A stretch of 64,000 bases of DNA from Oryzomonas sagensis (GCF_008802355.1 NZ_VZRA01000002.1:155641-219640), one strand, 5' to 3'; numbered from the stretch's first letter, positions 1 through 9,833 are shown. Translations and numbers: made by a program. Notes: generated by a model from the letters alone, not told the origin.

Positions 1-1507
1 GCAGCGGGTGAGTATCGCCCGGGCGCTCATGAACGGGGGCGACGTCATCCTGGCCGACGAGCCGACCGGTGCCCTGGACAGCAAAAGCGGCCAGGAGATG
101 ATGAACATCCTCCACGAACTGCACGGCCGGGGCCACACCATCATCCTGGTCACCCACGACATGCAGGTGGCGGGCAACGCCGAGCGCATCATCGAGATCA
201 GCGACGGCGAGATCATCCGGGACCAGCCCAACCCGAAGGCACCGGCAAAGGATAAGGCCACCCTGCCGGAGAAACCCCTTGGGGAGGAGCCGGGCAACCC
301 GCTCCAGGCCCATTGGGGGCGGTTCGCCGAGGCGTTCAAGATGGCCCTCATCGCCATGGCCTCCCACCGGATGCGGACGCTCCTCACCATGCTGGGCATC
401 ATCATCGGCATCACCTCGGTGGTCTCGGTGGTGGCGCTGGGGCAGGGGGCGCGCCAGAAGGTGATCAACGACATCAGCTCCATGGGCACCAATGTCATCG
501 ATATCTATCCCGGCAACGATTGGGGGGACGAGGACGCCGGCAGCATCTACACCCTGGTCCCGGCCGATATGGAGGCGCTGAAGTCCCAGGTTTACGTGGA
601 CAGCGCCACGCCGGGCACCAGCGACAGCGAATTGGTGCGCTACCGCAACATCAAGGCCAGCGCCTCCATCAAAGGCGTCGGCGAACAGTACTTCCGCGTG
701 CGCGGCTACGAGATCGCGCAAGGTTCGGCGTTCGATGCCGAGGATGTGAAGCGGCAGGCCCAGGTGGTGGTGATCGACCAGAACACCAGCAAGAAGTTCT
801 TCGCCAAGGAGGACCCCATCGGCAAGATCCTCTTCCTCGGCGCGCTCCCCTGCCAGGTCATCGGGGTGACCAAGGAGAAGGAGAGTCCCTTCGGCAACAA
901 TCAGAACCTGGAACTCTGGATGCCCTACAGCGCCGCCATGAGCCGGCTTCTGGGGCAGACCTATTTCAGCTCCATCACCGTTCGGGTGCGGGAGGGGGTC
1001 TCCAACCAGATCGCCGAGCAGAGCATCATCAAGCTGCTCAAACAGCGCCACGGAACCAAGGACTTCTATACCAACAGCAGCGACAGCATCCTCAAAACCG
1101 TGAAGAAGACCACCGCCACCCTCACCCTGATGATCTCGGCCATTGCCGTGATCTCGCTCATCGTGGGGGGGATCGGGGTCATGAACATCATGCTGGTCTC
1201 GGTCACGGAGCGTACCCATGAGATCGGCATCCGCATGGCGGTGGGCGCCCGGCAGGATGACATCATGCAGCAGTTCCTCATCGAATCGGTGCTGGTCTGC
1301 CTCATCGGCGGCTCCATCGGCATCGTGCTTTCCTATGGCGTGGGGCTGGTCTTCCAGATGTTCGTCACGAGCTTTACCATGAAATTTTCCATCTTCTCCA
1401 TCGTTTCGGCATTTCTCTGTTCATCCCTGATCGGGGTCATGTTCGGCTTCCTGCCGGCGCGCAACGCCGCCCGGCTCGACCCGATCGAAGCGCTGGCACG
1501 GGAGTAA
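1..1507 (+). CDS. macB: MacB-type ABC transporter, ATPase-permease fusion (5' end outside window)
   Basis: This is the C-terminal ~500 residues of a MacB family efflux protein, the inner-membrane part of a tripartite MacA-MacB-TolC pump. The window opens inside the ABC signature (QRVSIARAL). Walker B (VILADEPTG) and the H-loop (VTHD) follow within the first ~55 residues. A first membrane helix lies near residues 115-140, then a ~230-residue periplasmic MacB_PCD domain, then three FtsX-type membrane helices, ending ARLDPIEALARE as is usual for the family. It lies 5 bp upstream of an outer-membrane factor gene, so the two are one operon; the MacA adaptor is expected upstream, outside the window. 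Substrate is unknown. Confidence 0.93.
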   Translation, partial: QRVSIARALMNGGDVILADEPTGALDSKSGQEMMNILHELHGRGHTIILVTHDMQVAGNAERIIEISDGEIIRDQPNPKAPAKDKATLPEKPLGEEPGNPLQAHWGRFAEAFKMALIAMASHRMRTLLTMLGIIIGITSVVSVVALGQGARQKVINDISSMGTNVIDIYPGNDWGDEDAGSIYTLVPADMEALKSQVYVDSATPGTSDSELVRYRNIKASASIKGVGEQYFRVRGYEIAQGSAFDAEDVKRQAQVVVIDQNTSKKFFAKEDPIGKILFLGALPCQVIGVTKEKESPFGNNQNLELWMPYSAAMSRLLGQTYFSSITVRVREGVSNQIAEQSIIKLLKQRHGTKDFYTNSSDSILKTVKKTTATLTLMISAIAVISLIVGGIGVMNIMLVSVTERTHEIGIRMAVGARQDDIMQQFLIESVLVCLIGGSIGIVLSYGVGLVFQMFVTSFTMKFSIFSIVSAFLCSSLIGVMFGFLPARNAARLDPIEALARE

Positions 1508-1512
1508 CGACC

Positions 1513-2907
1513 ATGATGATCCGATACCGGGCGCTCGCCCTGCTGCTCGCCGCCGTCCTGCTGACGGGAGGGTGCAGCCTGCTGCCCCGCAGCGACTATA
1601 CGCCCCCCCAGGTCAGCCTGCCCCGCCAGTGGCAGGGAGAGGCCACCACCGGCACGGCGGTAGCCGACGGGAAACAGTGGTGGAAGAGGTTCAACGATCC
1701 GCTGCTGAATGAGTTGATCGAGCGGGCGCTCACCACCAACAACGACCTGGCCGCGGCCGCCATCAAGGTCCGCCGGGCCCAGCTCACCGCCCGGCTGACC
1801 AACACCAACCTGACCCCCTCCGTAAGCGTTACGGGGAACAGCAGCATCAGCCGCGACCTGAAGAACCATGCCGACACCCAGACCCATAGCGTGACCGGGT
1901 CGCTCAGCTACGAGGTGGACCTGTGGGGGAGGCTTGACGCCACGCGGGACGCCAGCCGCTGGGAGGCCGAGGCCACGGAGGTGGACCGGCGGAGCACGGC
2001 CTTGTCGCTCATCGGCACCACGGCGGCGGATTACTGGCAGGTCGCCTACCTGAACCAGCTCATCACCCTCGGCGAGGCGAGCATCGCCTATGCGGAAAAG
2101 AGTCTGGAACAGGTGGAGGTGAAATACCGTGCCGGCGCCGTTTCCAGCCTGGACCTGGTCCAGGCCCGGCAGGCCGTGGCCACCCAGAAGGCCGACCTCG
2201 CCTCGCTCCTGCGCCAGCGGGCCGAGGCGCGCAACGCCCTGGCGATCCTGTTCGACCAGGCGCCGGAGAACAGCGTGCCTGAGCGCACGGCGTTGCCGGA
2301 CGGCCCGTTGCCGGCCGTGGCGGCAGGCCTGCCGGCCAGCCTGTTGGGCCAACGTCCCGATGTGCACGCCGCCGAGCTGCGCCTCAAGGAATACCTGGCA
2401 AACGTGGACAGCACCCGGGCCAGCTACTACCCGGCGCTCACCCTGACCGGCAGCCTGGGGAGCAGCAGCACCAGCTTGGCGAATGTGCTGCAGAACCCGG
2501 TCGCCGCCCTGGGCGCCGGCCTGACCCTGCCGTTTCTCCAGTGGAACACCATGCAGTTGAACGTGAAGATCTCGGAGACGCAGTACGAACAGGCGGTGGT
2601 CTCCTTCCGGCAGACCCTGTACGCCGCCCTGAGCGACGTGGAGAACGCCCTGGCGGGGCGCACCCAGTACGAAGCGGAGGGGAAACGGTTGGAAGAGGCG
2701 CTGGCGCTGGCGCAGCGGTCCGAGGAGTTGGCCGGAATCCGCTACCGCGCCGGCTATACCGCGGTGCAACTCTGGCTGGATGCCCAGGAGAGCCGGCGCA
2801 GCGCCGAGAAGAGCCTGGCGGCGAACCGCCTGAACCGGCTCAAGAACCTGATGACGCTTTATCAGGCCTTGGGCGGGGAAACGGGGACGGTCGCGCAGGG
2901 GCACTAG
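1513..2907 (+). CDS. Outer-membrane efflux lipoprotein (NodT/OprM-like TolC family)
   Basis: 464 residues. The N-terminus is a lipoprotein signal with lipobox LTGGC, followed by two OEP repeats rich in long amphipathic helices, typical of trimeric TolC-type channels. It starts 5 bp after the macB stop and should be co-transcribed with it, providing the outer-membrane exit duct of the same pump. Length fits the RND/Mac outer-membrane factor family (about 450-490 residues). Family assignment is secure; the exported compound cannot be told from sequence. Confidence 0.92.
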   Translation: MMIRYRALALLLAAVLLTGGCSLLPRSDYTPPQVSLPRQWQGEATTGTAVADGKQWWKRFNDPLLNELIERALTTNNDLAAAAIKVRRAQLTARLTNTNLTPSVSVTGNSSISRDLKNHADTQTHSVTGSLSYEVDLWGRLDATRDASRWEAEATEVDRRSTALSLIGTTAADYWQVAYLNQLITLGEASIAYAEKSLEQVEVKYRAGAVSSLDLVQARQAVATQKADLASLLRQRAEARNALAILFDQAPENSVPERTALPDGPLPAVAAGLPASLLGQRPDVHAAELRLKEYLANVDSTRASYYPALTLTGSLGSSSTSLANVLQNPVAALGAGLTLPFLQWNTMQLNVKISETQYEQAVVSFRQTLYAALSDVENALAGRTQYEAEGKRLEEALALAQRSEELAGIRYRAGYTAVQLWLDAQESRRSAEKSLAANRLNRLKNLMTLYQALGGETGTVAQGH

Positions 2908-2979
2908 ACCTGGAGAATACCGGTCCACGAAAAGCACGAACGTCGATAAGGAGAGCAACTGTCAAAACGTCACAGGCTC

Positions 2980-3098
2980 TCTCTCACAAAGTTCACGGAG
3001 GCACCGAGAAAAGCTGTAAAACATTTTTGGTAAAGCCATCATCAAGAGCGTTGATTTTCACGTGCCTTGTCTCTGGTGTCCTCCGTGCCTCTGTGAGC
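2980..3098. repeat. Diverged copy of the CACAGAGACAC inverted-repeat element
   Basis: Imperfect inverted repeat: the left arm around CTCACAAAGTTCACGGAGG is answered by the right arm CTCCGTGCCTCTGTGAG, with ~60 bp between them. It is a degenerate relative of the better preserved copies at 11011-11131 and 40098-40196. It fills the gap between two convergent genes and no coding is seen in it. Confidence 0.55.
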
Positions 3099-3146
3099 GG
3101 GTGGGAGAACAGCTTTTATTAAACTGCAGCACATGCCTTTTCCAGG

Positions 3147-5567
3147 TTACATCTCCCGTAGAGCCTCCCTCAGCGCCGATAACCGGTAGGGTTTCTGGAT
3201 GAAGCCCGCCAGCCCCTTGCCCGCAAACTTCTGGGTAACCTCCTGCTCATTGTAGCCGCTGGACATGATCACCTTGACATCGGGCCTTATACGCCTGAGC
3301 TCGCGGAAACACTGCTCGCCGTTCATGTGCGGCATGGTCAGGTCGAGAAGGACGAAGGCGATGTCGGGGATCTCTTTGAAGAGGGCTACCGCCTCCCTGC
3401 CGTCCCTGGCGGTGGTGGTGCTGAAACCCAGCTCTTCAAGCAGTTCCGACCCGATGCCGAGGATGGTCTCATCGTCATCCACGAGCAGGACCTTTCCCTC
3501 ACCATGCCAGTCGTCTCGGCTGCTGTCGTGACCGGCCGGTTCGGCAGGGCGGCTGGCGGCAGGCAGCAGAATCTTGAAGGTGGTCCCTCTGCCCGGCTCG
3601 GTGTAGATTTTGATGGCGCCCTTGTGGCCCCGCAGAATGCCGAGGACGGCGGCCATGCCGAGGCCGCGGCCGGTAAACTTGGTGGTGAAAAAGGGGTCGA
3701 AGATCTTGGCGAGGGTCTCTTTGTCCATGCCGCAGCCGGTGTCGGCAATTTCCAGGTAGACATAGGGCCCTTCGGTGATGTCTTCATCGAGCCACGTGTC
3801 TTTTAAATAACCGGCATCACAGTCCATGCAACCGGTGGTGACGGCGATGACGCCGCTTGTATCGCCGATGGCTTCGGAGGCGTTGATAATCAGGTTCATG
3901 ATTATCTGGCGCATCTGGGTAGTGTCGGCCTCCACGAGCGGCAGGTCCTTGGCGAGGTTGAGACGTAATAGGGCGTTCTTGGAGATGGATACCTCAAGCA
4001 TGTGCAGCATCTCCGTCAGAAGGGAATTCACGTTGATGTGCTCGACAACGAATTTTCCCTTGCCCGAGTAGGCGAGCATTTGCTTGGCGAGGTCGGCCGC
4101 CTGGGCGGCGGCATTCTCTATCCGGTGCAGATTCTCGACGGCGGGGGATTCGGTGGTGATGCGCATCAAGGCCAGATCGGCATTGCCCATGATGGTCATC
4201 AGGATGTTGTTGAAGTCGTGGGCGATGCCGCCGGCCAATACCCCCAGGCTCTCGAGTTTCTGGGCGTGGAGGAGTTGCTGTTCCAACTTCAGACGCTCGC
4301 TTTCCACCCTTTTCCGGTCCTCGATGTTTCTCGATATGGCTATGATTCCCTTGATATGGGGGTTGGAAAGCTGGTTGCAGGCGCACCATTCCACCCAGGT
4401 GTAGCTGCCATCCTTGTTCCTGTACCGGTACTGCACGTTTGCGATCTTCTCCGGGTTTTTCAGGAGTTCGTTGAAGACGTGATCGACGCGCTCCCGGTCT
4501 TCCGGGTGGGCGAGATCAAGGGGCGTAAGCCCCAACATATCGTCTTGAGTATACCCGTGAATTCGTTCGGCCGAGGGCGAGTTGTATGCAAAAGCTCCAT
4601 CTTTACCGATAATACTGATGATGTCGGGTGACAGGGACATAATGCTGCGGAAGCGCTCCTCGCTCCCCGAGAGTTCCCGGGTTTTATTGGAAACGGCTCT
4701 CTTCAGCAACCTCAACCACACCAGCAGCCCGGCCACGAGGGCGGCAATCACCAGGGCCGAATAGCCCACATATCGGACGTACGGCGAAGCGCTTATGGGT
4801 ATCCCCAGCCATTTTTTATCGATGGCGCGGTATTCGGCAGGCGTGATGTCGGCAAAACCTTTCTCGACCACGGCCAGCAGATTGTTCCGGCCCTTGGGCA
4901 CCGCACGGTGAAACTCGCCGCTGTAAAGCGGTGCCGTCTCCCGAAACTGATCCTGTATCCCCATTTTGTTCAAATGATATAAAGCCGGCGGGCGGTCGAC
5001 GGTAAATACCTTCACCTTGCCGTCATGGGCCGCCTCAATGATCTTCTCGTAACTGGGGTATTCCACGATGTTGGTGACGCCATGTTTCCTGAGAACGTCA
5101 AGGACATTGCCGCCGGCCTTGGCGGCAACCATGAATCCCCTGGCGTCGTCAGGCCCGCTGATGCCGGAGATATCCTTGTGGAAAAACAGCGGTACGGGGA
5201 TAACCGCGTAGGGCTTGGTAAAGTCATATATTTTCTCGCGCTTCTCGTTGCGGAAGATCGTATCGATCACATCGAACTCGCCCGCGTCCATTCTGCGTTG
5301 GGCATCGCTCCAGTCGGTTCCGGTCAGTTCAACATGGATTCCGGTTCTCTTCTCCCAAAGGTGCCACTGGTCAACGGTAATGCCTTTCAATTGCCCCTGG
5401 TCGCCTTTGAAGACATACGGCGGGTAATTGTTGTCCATGACAACGCGGATTGATGCGGGGGAGGCGGCGGAATTCCGCTGGGATGAGGCAATGCAGGTGG
5501 AAGCGGCAAGCAAAAAGGTTGATAATGCAAAGAATCGCAGCACGTAAGACGCAATGGGGATGATCAT
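3147..5567 (-). CDS. Hybrid sensor histidine kinase with periplasmic solute-binding domain, PAS and receiver
   Basis: About 806 residues. Order: signal/TM segment; family-3 solute-binding domain (roughly residues 40-260, starting IRVVMDNNYPPYVF); a second TM helix (~265-290); PAS domain; HisKA with H-box GIAHDFNN; HATPase with G-boxes (GCGMDKE, GRGLGMA); C-terminal receiver with phosphoacceptor Asp in VLLDLTMPHMNG. It should sense a small periplasmic ligand, probably amino-acid-like, and pass phosphate to its own receiver. The ATG at 5567 is preferred because it follows AGGAGG and begins the hydrophobic signal; upstream in-frame codons have no such support. No separate response regulator lies next to it, so its partner is unknown. 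Confidence 0.88.
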   Translation of the reverse strand: MIIPIASYVLRFFALSTFLLAASTCIASSQRNSAASPASIRVVMDNNYPPYVFKGDQGQLKGITVDQWHLWEKRTGIHVELTGTDWSDAQRRMDAGEFDVIDTIFRNEKREKIYDFTKPYAVIPVPLFFHKDISGISGPDDARGFMVAAKAGGNVLDVLRKHGVTNIVEYPSYEKIIEAAHDGKVKVFTVDRPPALYHLNKMGIQDQFRETAPLYSGEFHRAVPKGRNNLLAVVEKGFADITPAEYRAIDKKWLGIPISASPYVRYVGYSALVIAALVAGLLVWLRLLKRAVSNKTRELSGSEERFRSIMSLSPDIISIIGKDGAFAYNSPSAERIHGYTQDDMLGLTPLDLAHPEDRERVDHVFNELLKNPEKIANVQYRYRNKDGSYTWVEWCACNQLSNPHIKGIIAISRNIEDRKRVESERLKLEQQLLHAQKLESLGVLAGGIAHDFNNILMTIMGNADLALMRITTESPAVENLHRIENAAAQAADLAKQMLAYSGKGKFVVEHINVNSLLTEMLHMLEVSISKNALLRLNLAKDLPLVEADTTQMRQIIMNLIINASEAIGDTSGVIAVTTGCMDCDAGYLKDTWLDEDITEGPYVYLEIADTGCGMDKETLAKIFDPFFTTKFTGRGLGMAAVLGILRGHKGAIKIYTEPGRGTTFKILLPAASRPAEPAGHDSSRDDWHGEGKVLLVDDDETILGIGSELLEELGFSTTTARDGREAVALFKEIPDIAFVLLDLTMPHMNGEQCFRELRRIRPDVKVIMSSGYNEQEVTQKFAGKGLAGFIQKPYRLSALREALREM

Positions 5568-5798
5568 GGAGTTCACACGCCTCCTGGAGAATGTCGTTGC
5601 ATGGCATGATTCCGGGTCGTTACGCTCAAAACGCGCCATATCTCGACAGGGTGGACAAACCGGCACCATTTTGTCTGCCGCTGTCGACAAACATTACCCC
5701 AGTGAGCGAAAAAATAACAATAATTTAATAATAAGACGGCCGTTGGGGGGCAAAGCAACAGGACACAGAGGAGATGACGGAGCCCATGCCCTCCGTGA

Positions 5799-6605
5799 TC
5801 AGCGCTGGACGAATGCGAAGCTGCCCCCCAGGGCGGTGTAGGCGTCCATCATCCTGCCCAGCCCCTTCTTCTCCGCATCCGTGATCGCCCGCACCCGCTC
5901 GTCCGATTTCCCGATACAGGTGAGCGTCGCCTTGCGTGCCTTGATCAGGGCGCGCATGGCGTCGTAGGAGAGTTGATCCACCGGGGTGTCGAAATATTCG
6001 GCCACCTTGCCGGGGGACTTCTCCTGCTTGATGGCCGTGGCCGGTATGGTGAAGGTCTTGGCGTCCGCCTTGATCCTGAAGGCGGTTATGTCCAGAGCCC
6101 GTTTGCCCACGGACTGGATGCAGAACTTGGGCCAGACGCTCCCGGACACCTCCACCAGGTAGAGGAAAAGCCCTTCGCTGAATCTGTCCCGAGGGGTTGA
6201 TTCATCCAGATAGCGCAAGGGGCTCTGGGTCGTGTCCGCCTCTTTCCTGATGCCGGGCAATTTGCGGGCGCGGGGGTTGGAGGCCAGCAGCTTCCGCAAC
6301 TCCTCGTATTCCGCCGAGTCTTTGGGCGCCTTGCTCAGTTGCAGGTGCGCCGTGGAGTAGTCCCCCTGGCTCACCGCATCGCGGACGGCATCCGTGACCG
6401 ATTTGGAGGTGGCCTTGGATATGATGTCCGCCTTTTCCGACTCGGAGACGATGACCGCAGGTTCTTTCTTCTTGTCGGACTGGAGCGTCGAAGAGTCGCC
6501 TTTGAAAAAATGGTTGAGGGCGAAGAACAGGAGGGGGGACAGGAGTACGATGCCGACAAAGATGATCGTGTAGCGGGTTTCCTCGGGCAGCGGTTTCTTG
6601 AACAT
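5799..6605 (-). CDS. Membrane-anchored periplasmic protein of unknown function
   Basis: 268 residues. A short basic N-terminus is followed by one strongly hydrophobic segment (about residues 13-32, YTIIFVGIVLLSPLLFFAL), then a lysine- and serine-rich linker and a globular domain of ~150 residues, probably on the outside of the inner membrane. No catalytic motif is recognised. The start at 6605 is supported by AAGGAA a few bases upstream. It is tandem with, but well separated from, its neighbours, so probably monocistronic. Confidence 0.7.
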   Translation of the reverse strand: MFKKPLPEETRYTIIFVGIVLLSPLLFFALNHFFKGDSSTLQSDKKKEPAVIVSESEKADIISKATSKSVTDAVRDAVSQGDYSTAHLQLSKAPKDSAEYEELRKLLASNPRARKLPGIRKEADTTQSPLRYLDESTPRDRFSEGLFLYLVEVSGSVWPKFCIQSVGKRALDITAFRIKADAKTFTIPATAIKQEKSPGKVAEYFDTPVDQLSYDAMRALIKARKATLTCIGKSDERVRAITDAEKKGLGRMMDAYTALGGSFAFVQR

Positions 6606-6821
6606 TACCGGTTCCTTCTTTGCGGAAGATGGTCACACGTTCAACTGGTTATACGCTTAATGAAAAAAATATCCAGAGGAATGGGGGAGGGGAGGGACGG
6701 TCCCGGCAGGCTCAAAGACCTTCTCCAATCTTGCGGAGCGCCTCGTTGGCCGCCCCCCCCAGCCTTTGGCCGGGGGGGAAATAATCGGGATGGGGCCGCC
6801 TTCCCGGAGGGGGGCAGCCCG

Positions 6822-8063
6822 TCAGGAAAGCAGGTGCACGAAGAGGCCGCTCCGCAGTTTGGGCTCGAACCAGGTGGATTTGGGGGGCATGATCCGGTCC
6901 TGGTCGGCCAGTTCGATCAGCTCGCGGATCGAGGTCGGGTAGAGGGAGAAGGCCACGGCGTACTCGCCCGAATCCACCAGCTTCACCAGTTCATCGTTTC
7001 CCCTGATGCCGCCGACAAAATGGATGCGTTTGTCGGTGCGGGGATTGCCGATGCCCAGGATGGGGTCGAGCAGGCGGTCCTGGAGAATCGACACGTCCAG
7101 GCGGCCGACCGTGTCCGACTCGTCCACGATGGTGTCGCGGGCGTGGAGTTGATACCAGCGGCCATCCAGATACATGCCGAACTGATGGCGCTCGCACGGT
7201 ATGACCGGCACCGGGGAAGGGAGGAGCGTGAAAGCCTCCTCCACCCGGGCCAGGAATTCGGCCGCAGTCCGGCCGTTCAAATCCTTGACGGCACGATTGT
7301 AAGGCATGATGTTGAGCTGGGTTTCGGGGAAGATGACGGTGAGGAAGACGTTGTACTCCTCCCGGCCGGTATGGCCCGGATTCTTCTCCCGGCGCAGTTC
7401 GCGCACCCGGCCGGCAGCGGCGCTGCGGTGATGGCCATCGGCCACGTACAGGCGGGGAATGGCGGCGAACAGGCCGGTCAGCCGGCCGATGAGCGTCTGG
7501 TCGGCGACGATCCAGAGGGTGTGGCTCACGCCGTCGTCGGTGGTGAAATCGTATTCGGGGGGCGCGGCCGTAATCCCCGAGATGATGGTCTCGATCTCTG
7601 CGCTGGAGCGGGAGAGGTAGAAGACCGGCTCGTCGTTGGCGTCCAGGCAGTCGATGTGCCTGACCCGGTCATCCTCCTTGTCGGCCCTGGTGAGCTCGTG
7701 CTTCTTGATGACGCCGGACTGATAGTCGTCCACGCTGGTGCAGACCACCAGACCGGTCTGGGTGATCTCCCCCATACGCTGGCGGTAGACGTAGAAGCAT
7801 TCCCGGTCGTCCTGGACCAGGATGCCGCGCCGGATGAATTCTGCCAGGTTTTTCCTTCCCTGCACATAGACCGGCTCGTCGTGAGGGTCGGTCCCGGCGG
7901 CAAGGTCGATCTCGGGCCGGGAGACGTGCAGGAAACTGGCGGGGTTGCCGGCCGCCATCTGGCGGGCCTCTGCCACGTTCATTACGTCATAGGGGAGGGC
8001 CGCTACCTTGTCGGCCAGATCTTTGGGGGGGCGCAGTGCCCGGAACGGTTTGATGAATGCCAT
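6822..8063 (-). CDS. DUF1015 family protein
   Basis: 413 residues, the normal length for DUF1015. The N-terminus (IKPFRALRPPKDLADKVAALPYDV) and the internal segment YVADGHHRSAAA are hallmarks of this widespread cytosolic family. The DGHHR block resembles a nucleotide- or metal-binding site, but the biochemical function is unsettled. The start follows GAGG with an 8-base spacer. No operon partner is evident. Confidence 0.85.
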   Translation of the reverse strand: MAFIKPFRALRPPKDLADKVAALPYDVMNVAEARQMAAGNPASFLHVSRPEIDLAAGTDPHDEPVYVQGRKNLAEFIRRGILVQDDRECFYVYRQRMGEITQTGLVVCTSVDDYQSGVIKKHELTRADKEDDRVRHIDCLDANDEPVFYLSRSSAEIETIISGITAAPPEYDFTTDDGVSHTLWIVADQTLIGRLTGLFAAIPRLYVADGHHRSAAAGRVRELRREKNPGHTGREEYNVFLTVIFPETQLNIMPYNRAVKDLNGRTAAEFLARVEEAFTLLPSPVPVIPCERHQFGMYLDGRWYQLHARDTIVDESDTVGRLDVSILQDRLLDPILGIGNPRTDKRIHFVGGIRGNDELVKLVDSGEYAVAFSLYPTSIRELIELADQDRIMPPKSTWFEPKLRSGLFVHLLS

Positions 8064-8098
8064 GGTAAAACCTCGTGGTCGTAGTCTGAATCAGTGAT

Positions 8099-8200
8099 CC
8101 CCTCACCCGGCCTTCGGCCACCCTCTCCCCGTGGAAGAGGGCAGAGGGATATTCCTTCTCCCGGCGGGAGAAGGTGCCCCAAAGGGGCGGATGAGGGGGC
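8099..8200. repeat. Intergenic CCCTCACCC/CTCTCCC-type hairpin repeat
   Basis: GC-rich sequence with nested hairpins (CCGGCCTTCGGCC; TTCTCCCGGCGGGAGAA) and the CCCTCACCC...CTCTCCCC pattern seen between genes in many bacterial genomes. It is non-coding and lies between the DUF1015 gene and the NlpC/P60 gene. Only one copy is in this window, so its repeat nature rests on general knowledge. Confidence 0.5.
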
Positions 8201-8232
8201 TTTCGGCTTGCTGCTGAAAGCTTGTTCTGAGC

Positions 8233-9102
8233 CTATTGAAAATACCGGCGTGCGCCGATAAAGTGCCGCTCGAAATAACTTTCGTCAACAGCGGATACCT
8301 TGATGTCCTCGCCGCGGCGGGGGGCGTGCACGAACCTGCCGCTCCCCACGTAGATACCCACGTGGCTGATGCTGTCGGCCGATGAGCCGAAAAAGAGCAA
8401 ATCCCCATCCCGCAGGTCATCCTTCGCTACCTGGTCGCCGGCCTTGAACTGGTCGCGGGAGGTCCGGGGAATGCTGAGGCCGCACAGGTTGTAGACCGCC
8501 CGCACAAAGCCGCTGCAATCCATGCCGTCCACCACGTTTTCCCCACCCCAGCGGTAGGGGATGCCCACGAAACGTTCGGCGGTGCGGGCGGCGATGGCCC
8601 CCATGTCCCGGTCGCCCCGCGCCGGCCTCGGCTGGGCGCTCTCCGCCATCTTGCCGGTCCGGGCCGTACCCTTGTCCCACGCCGTTTTGGAACCATCGGT
8701 GGAACGGGGCGAGGTGATCTCTTCCCCCACCGGTTTCTGCCACCCCGCTCCCCGGGGGCGGGCAAAGACGATCTCGTTGGGGGGGGCGATATAGTAGCCG
8801 CCGATCAGCCGGTCCGCCACCAGCCGTTTGGCCGCGGCGCGGGCCTTGTCCTTCGTGGCGAAGTCGCCGAAACGCACGGCATAGATACCGTTGTCCTTGC
8901 GGAAGTAAAAGGCCTCGATCCCCTTTTTCTGGAGGGTGTCGGTAAAACGCTCGGCATTCTTGACGTCGGCGAAGGCGCCCATCTGGATGGCGAAGCCCAG
9001 GCGGTCGAGCCCCGATGGCGAGGCCGCGTGCCCGCAACCCGGGCTGGAAAGGAGTACGATGGCGAATAAGGCGATGATGGCTGGTTTGCTGGTAGAGAAC
9101 AT
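8233..9102 (-). CDS. SPOR domain plus NlpC/P60 cell-wall hydrolase
   Basis: 289 residues, exported. A signal peptide ends near CGHAA (a weak lipobox-like SPGC is also present). A SPOR domain follows at about residues 35-105 (FAIQMGAFADVKNAERF), binding denuded peptidoglycan. The C-terminal NlpC/P60 domain (about 175-289) carries the catalytic Cys in DCSGF and His in SHVGIYVG, so it should be an active peptidoglycan endopeptidase acting on stem peptides. The order SPOR-then-NlpC is less common than the reverse. The ribosome site is weak. It is divergent from the FlaG-like gene. Confidence 0.88.
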   Translation of the reverse strand: MFSTSKPAIIALFAIVLLSSPGCGHAASPSGLDRLGFAIQMGAFADVKNAERFTDTLQKKGIEAFYFRKDNGIYAVRFGDFATKDKARAAAKRLVADRLIGGYYIAPPNEIVFARPRGAGWQKPVGEEITSPRSTDGSKTAWDKGTARTGKMAESAQPRPARGDRDMGAIAARTAERFVGIPYRWGGENVVDGMDCSGFVRAVYNLCGLSIPRTSRDQFKAGDQVAKDDLRDGDLLFFGSSADSISHVGIYVGSGRFVHAPRRGEDIKVSAVDESYFERHFIGARRYFQ

Positions 9103-9284
9103 GGCTCGAAGATGTCTTTGTTGTGACGTGATGAAAAGGGTCGAATGGAACTAGTATCCATAATTGACCACAGGGAGTAAAGAACTTTTTGTCCCGGTCG
9201 CCCGGCATGCTTGTCCCGATGCGGGAGACTCTCCCCCGTGGCCCTGTCAAGTAATGTCGCGCTTTGGGGAAAAAATAATTGCAG

Positions 9285-9336
9285 TTGCAAATTGCCTGAA
9301 ATATCATATAATAACAAACATTGACAAAAGTTTGTT
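9285..9336 (+). promoter_or_regulatory. Sigma-70 promoter and downstream inverted repeat for the FlaG-like gene
   Basis: TTGCAA (9285-9290), 16-bp spacer, TATAAT (9307-9312). Just downstream is an inverted repeat AACAAAC-N10-GTTTGTT (9313-9336) overlapping the expected start of transcription, a position suited to a repressor or an RNA hairpin. Confidence 0.55.
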
Positions 9337-9369
9337 TATGTGCCCTTGCCCTGAAGAGAGGGAAATACC

Positions 9370-9768
9370 ATGACGACATATCCGATAACAACAGGGGGAA
9401 CGGCGGCGGCAACGGACACCGCGATGGTTGTGAACCCGGTGTCCGGCGGCGCCGAGGCGGCCAATCCGACGACGGATAGCCTGGCGGTCACCCCGGAGGC
9501 GAAAGCCGCCGCGGCTGATACGGTAACCCTGCTGGGCAAGGACCGGTCCCAAGCCCAAGCCGCCATGAAAGACACCTCAGGGGGCAAGAGCAACAAAATC
9601 GGCAGCCGGATCGGAGCGGTGCTCTTTACCTACAACTCGAAAGGCGACCTGCGCATCAGGTTCATGGACAGCACCAACACCCTGGTGTACCAGACGCCGC
9701 CGGTGATGATGGCGCGCATGATGGACCTCATGTTGCACGCCGGTTCATCGGTAAGCGCCCTGGTCTAG
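9370..9768 (+). CDS. FlaG-like protein
   Basis: 132 residues. A low-complexity Ala/Thr-rich N-terminal half is followed by a C-terminal domain reading LRIRFMDSTNTLVYQTPP then MMARMMDLML. This matches the layout of FlaG proteins, whose conserved part is a short beta segment ending in an (I/V)xQxPP motif. FlaG influences flagellar filament length, but no flagellar gene lies nearby, so a flagellar role is inference from similarity. There is no signal peptide. It has its own promoter and a terminator straight after the stop. Confidence 0.6.
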   Translation: MTTYPITTGGTAAATDTAMVVNPVSGGAEAANPTTDSLAVTPEAKAAAADTVTLLGKDRSQAQAAMKDTSGGKSNKIGSRIGAVLFTYNSKGDLRIRFMDSTNTLVYQTPPVMMARMMDLMLHAGSSVSALV

Positions 9769-9792
9769 ATTCCGCCTGTCATAAAAGTACCT

Positions 9793-9833
9793 AAAAAGCC
9801 GTTCTCCGGTCACCCCGGCAGAACGGCTTTTTT
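9793..9833. terminator. Bidirectional rho-independent terminator
   Basis: AAAAAGCCGTTCT stem paired with AGAACGGCTTTTTT around a CCGGT..CCGG interior. The A-tract and T-tract let it serve both the FlaG-like gene (+) and prfB (-), which converge here. Confidence 0.85.

Noticed and set aside
1333..2958. A 540-codon minus-strand frame opposite the efflux genes
   Set aside because: Arg/Gly/Gln-rich antisense translation without motifs; the outer-membrane factor on the plus strand explains the region.
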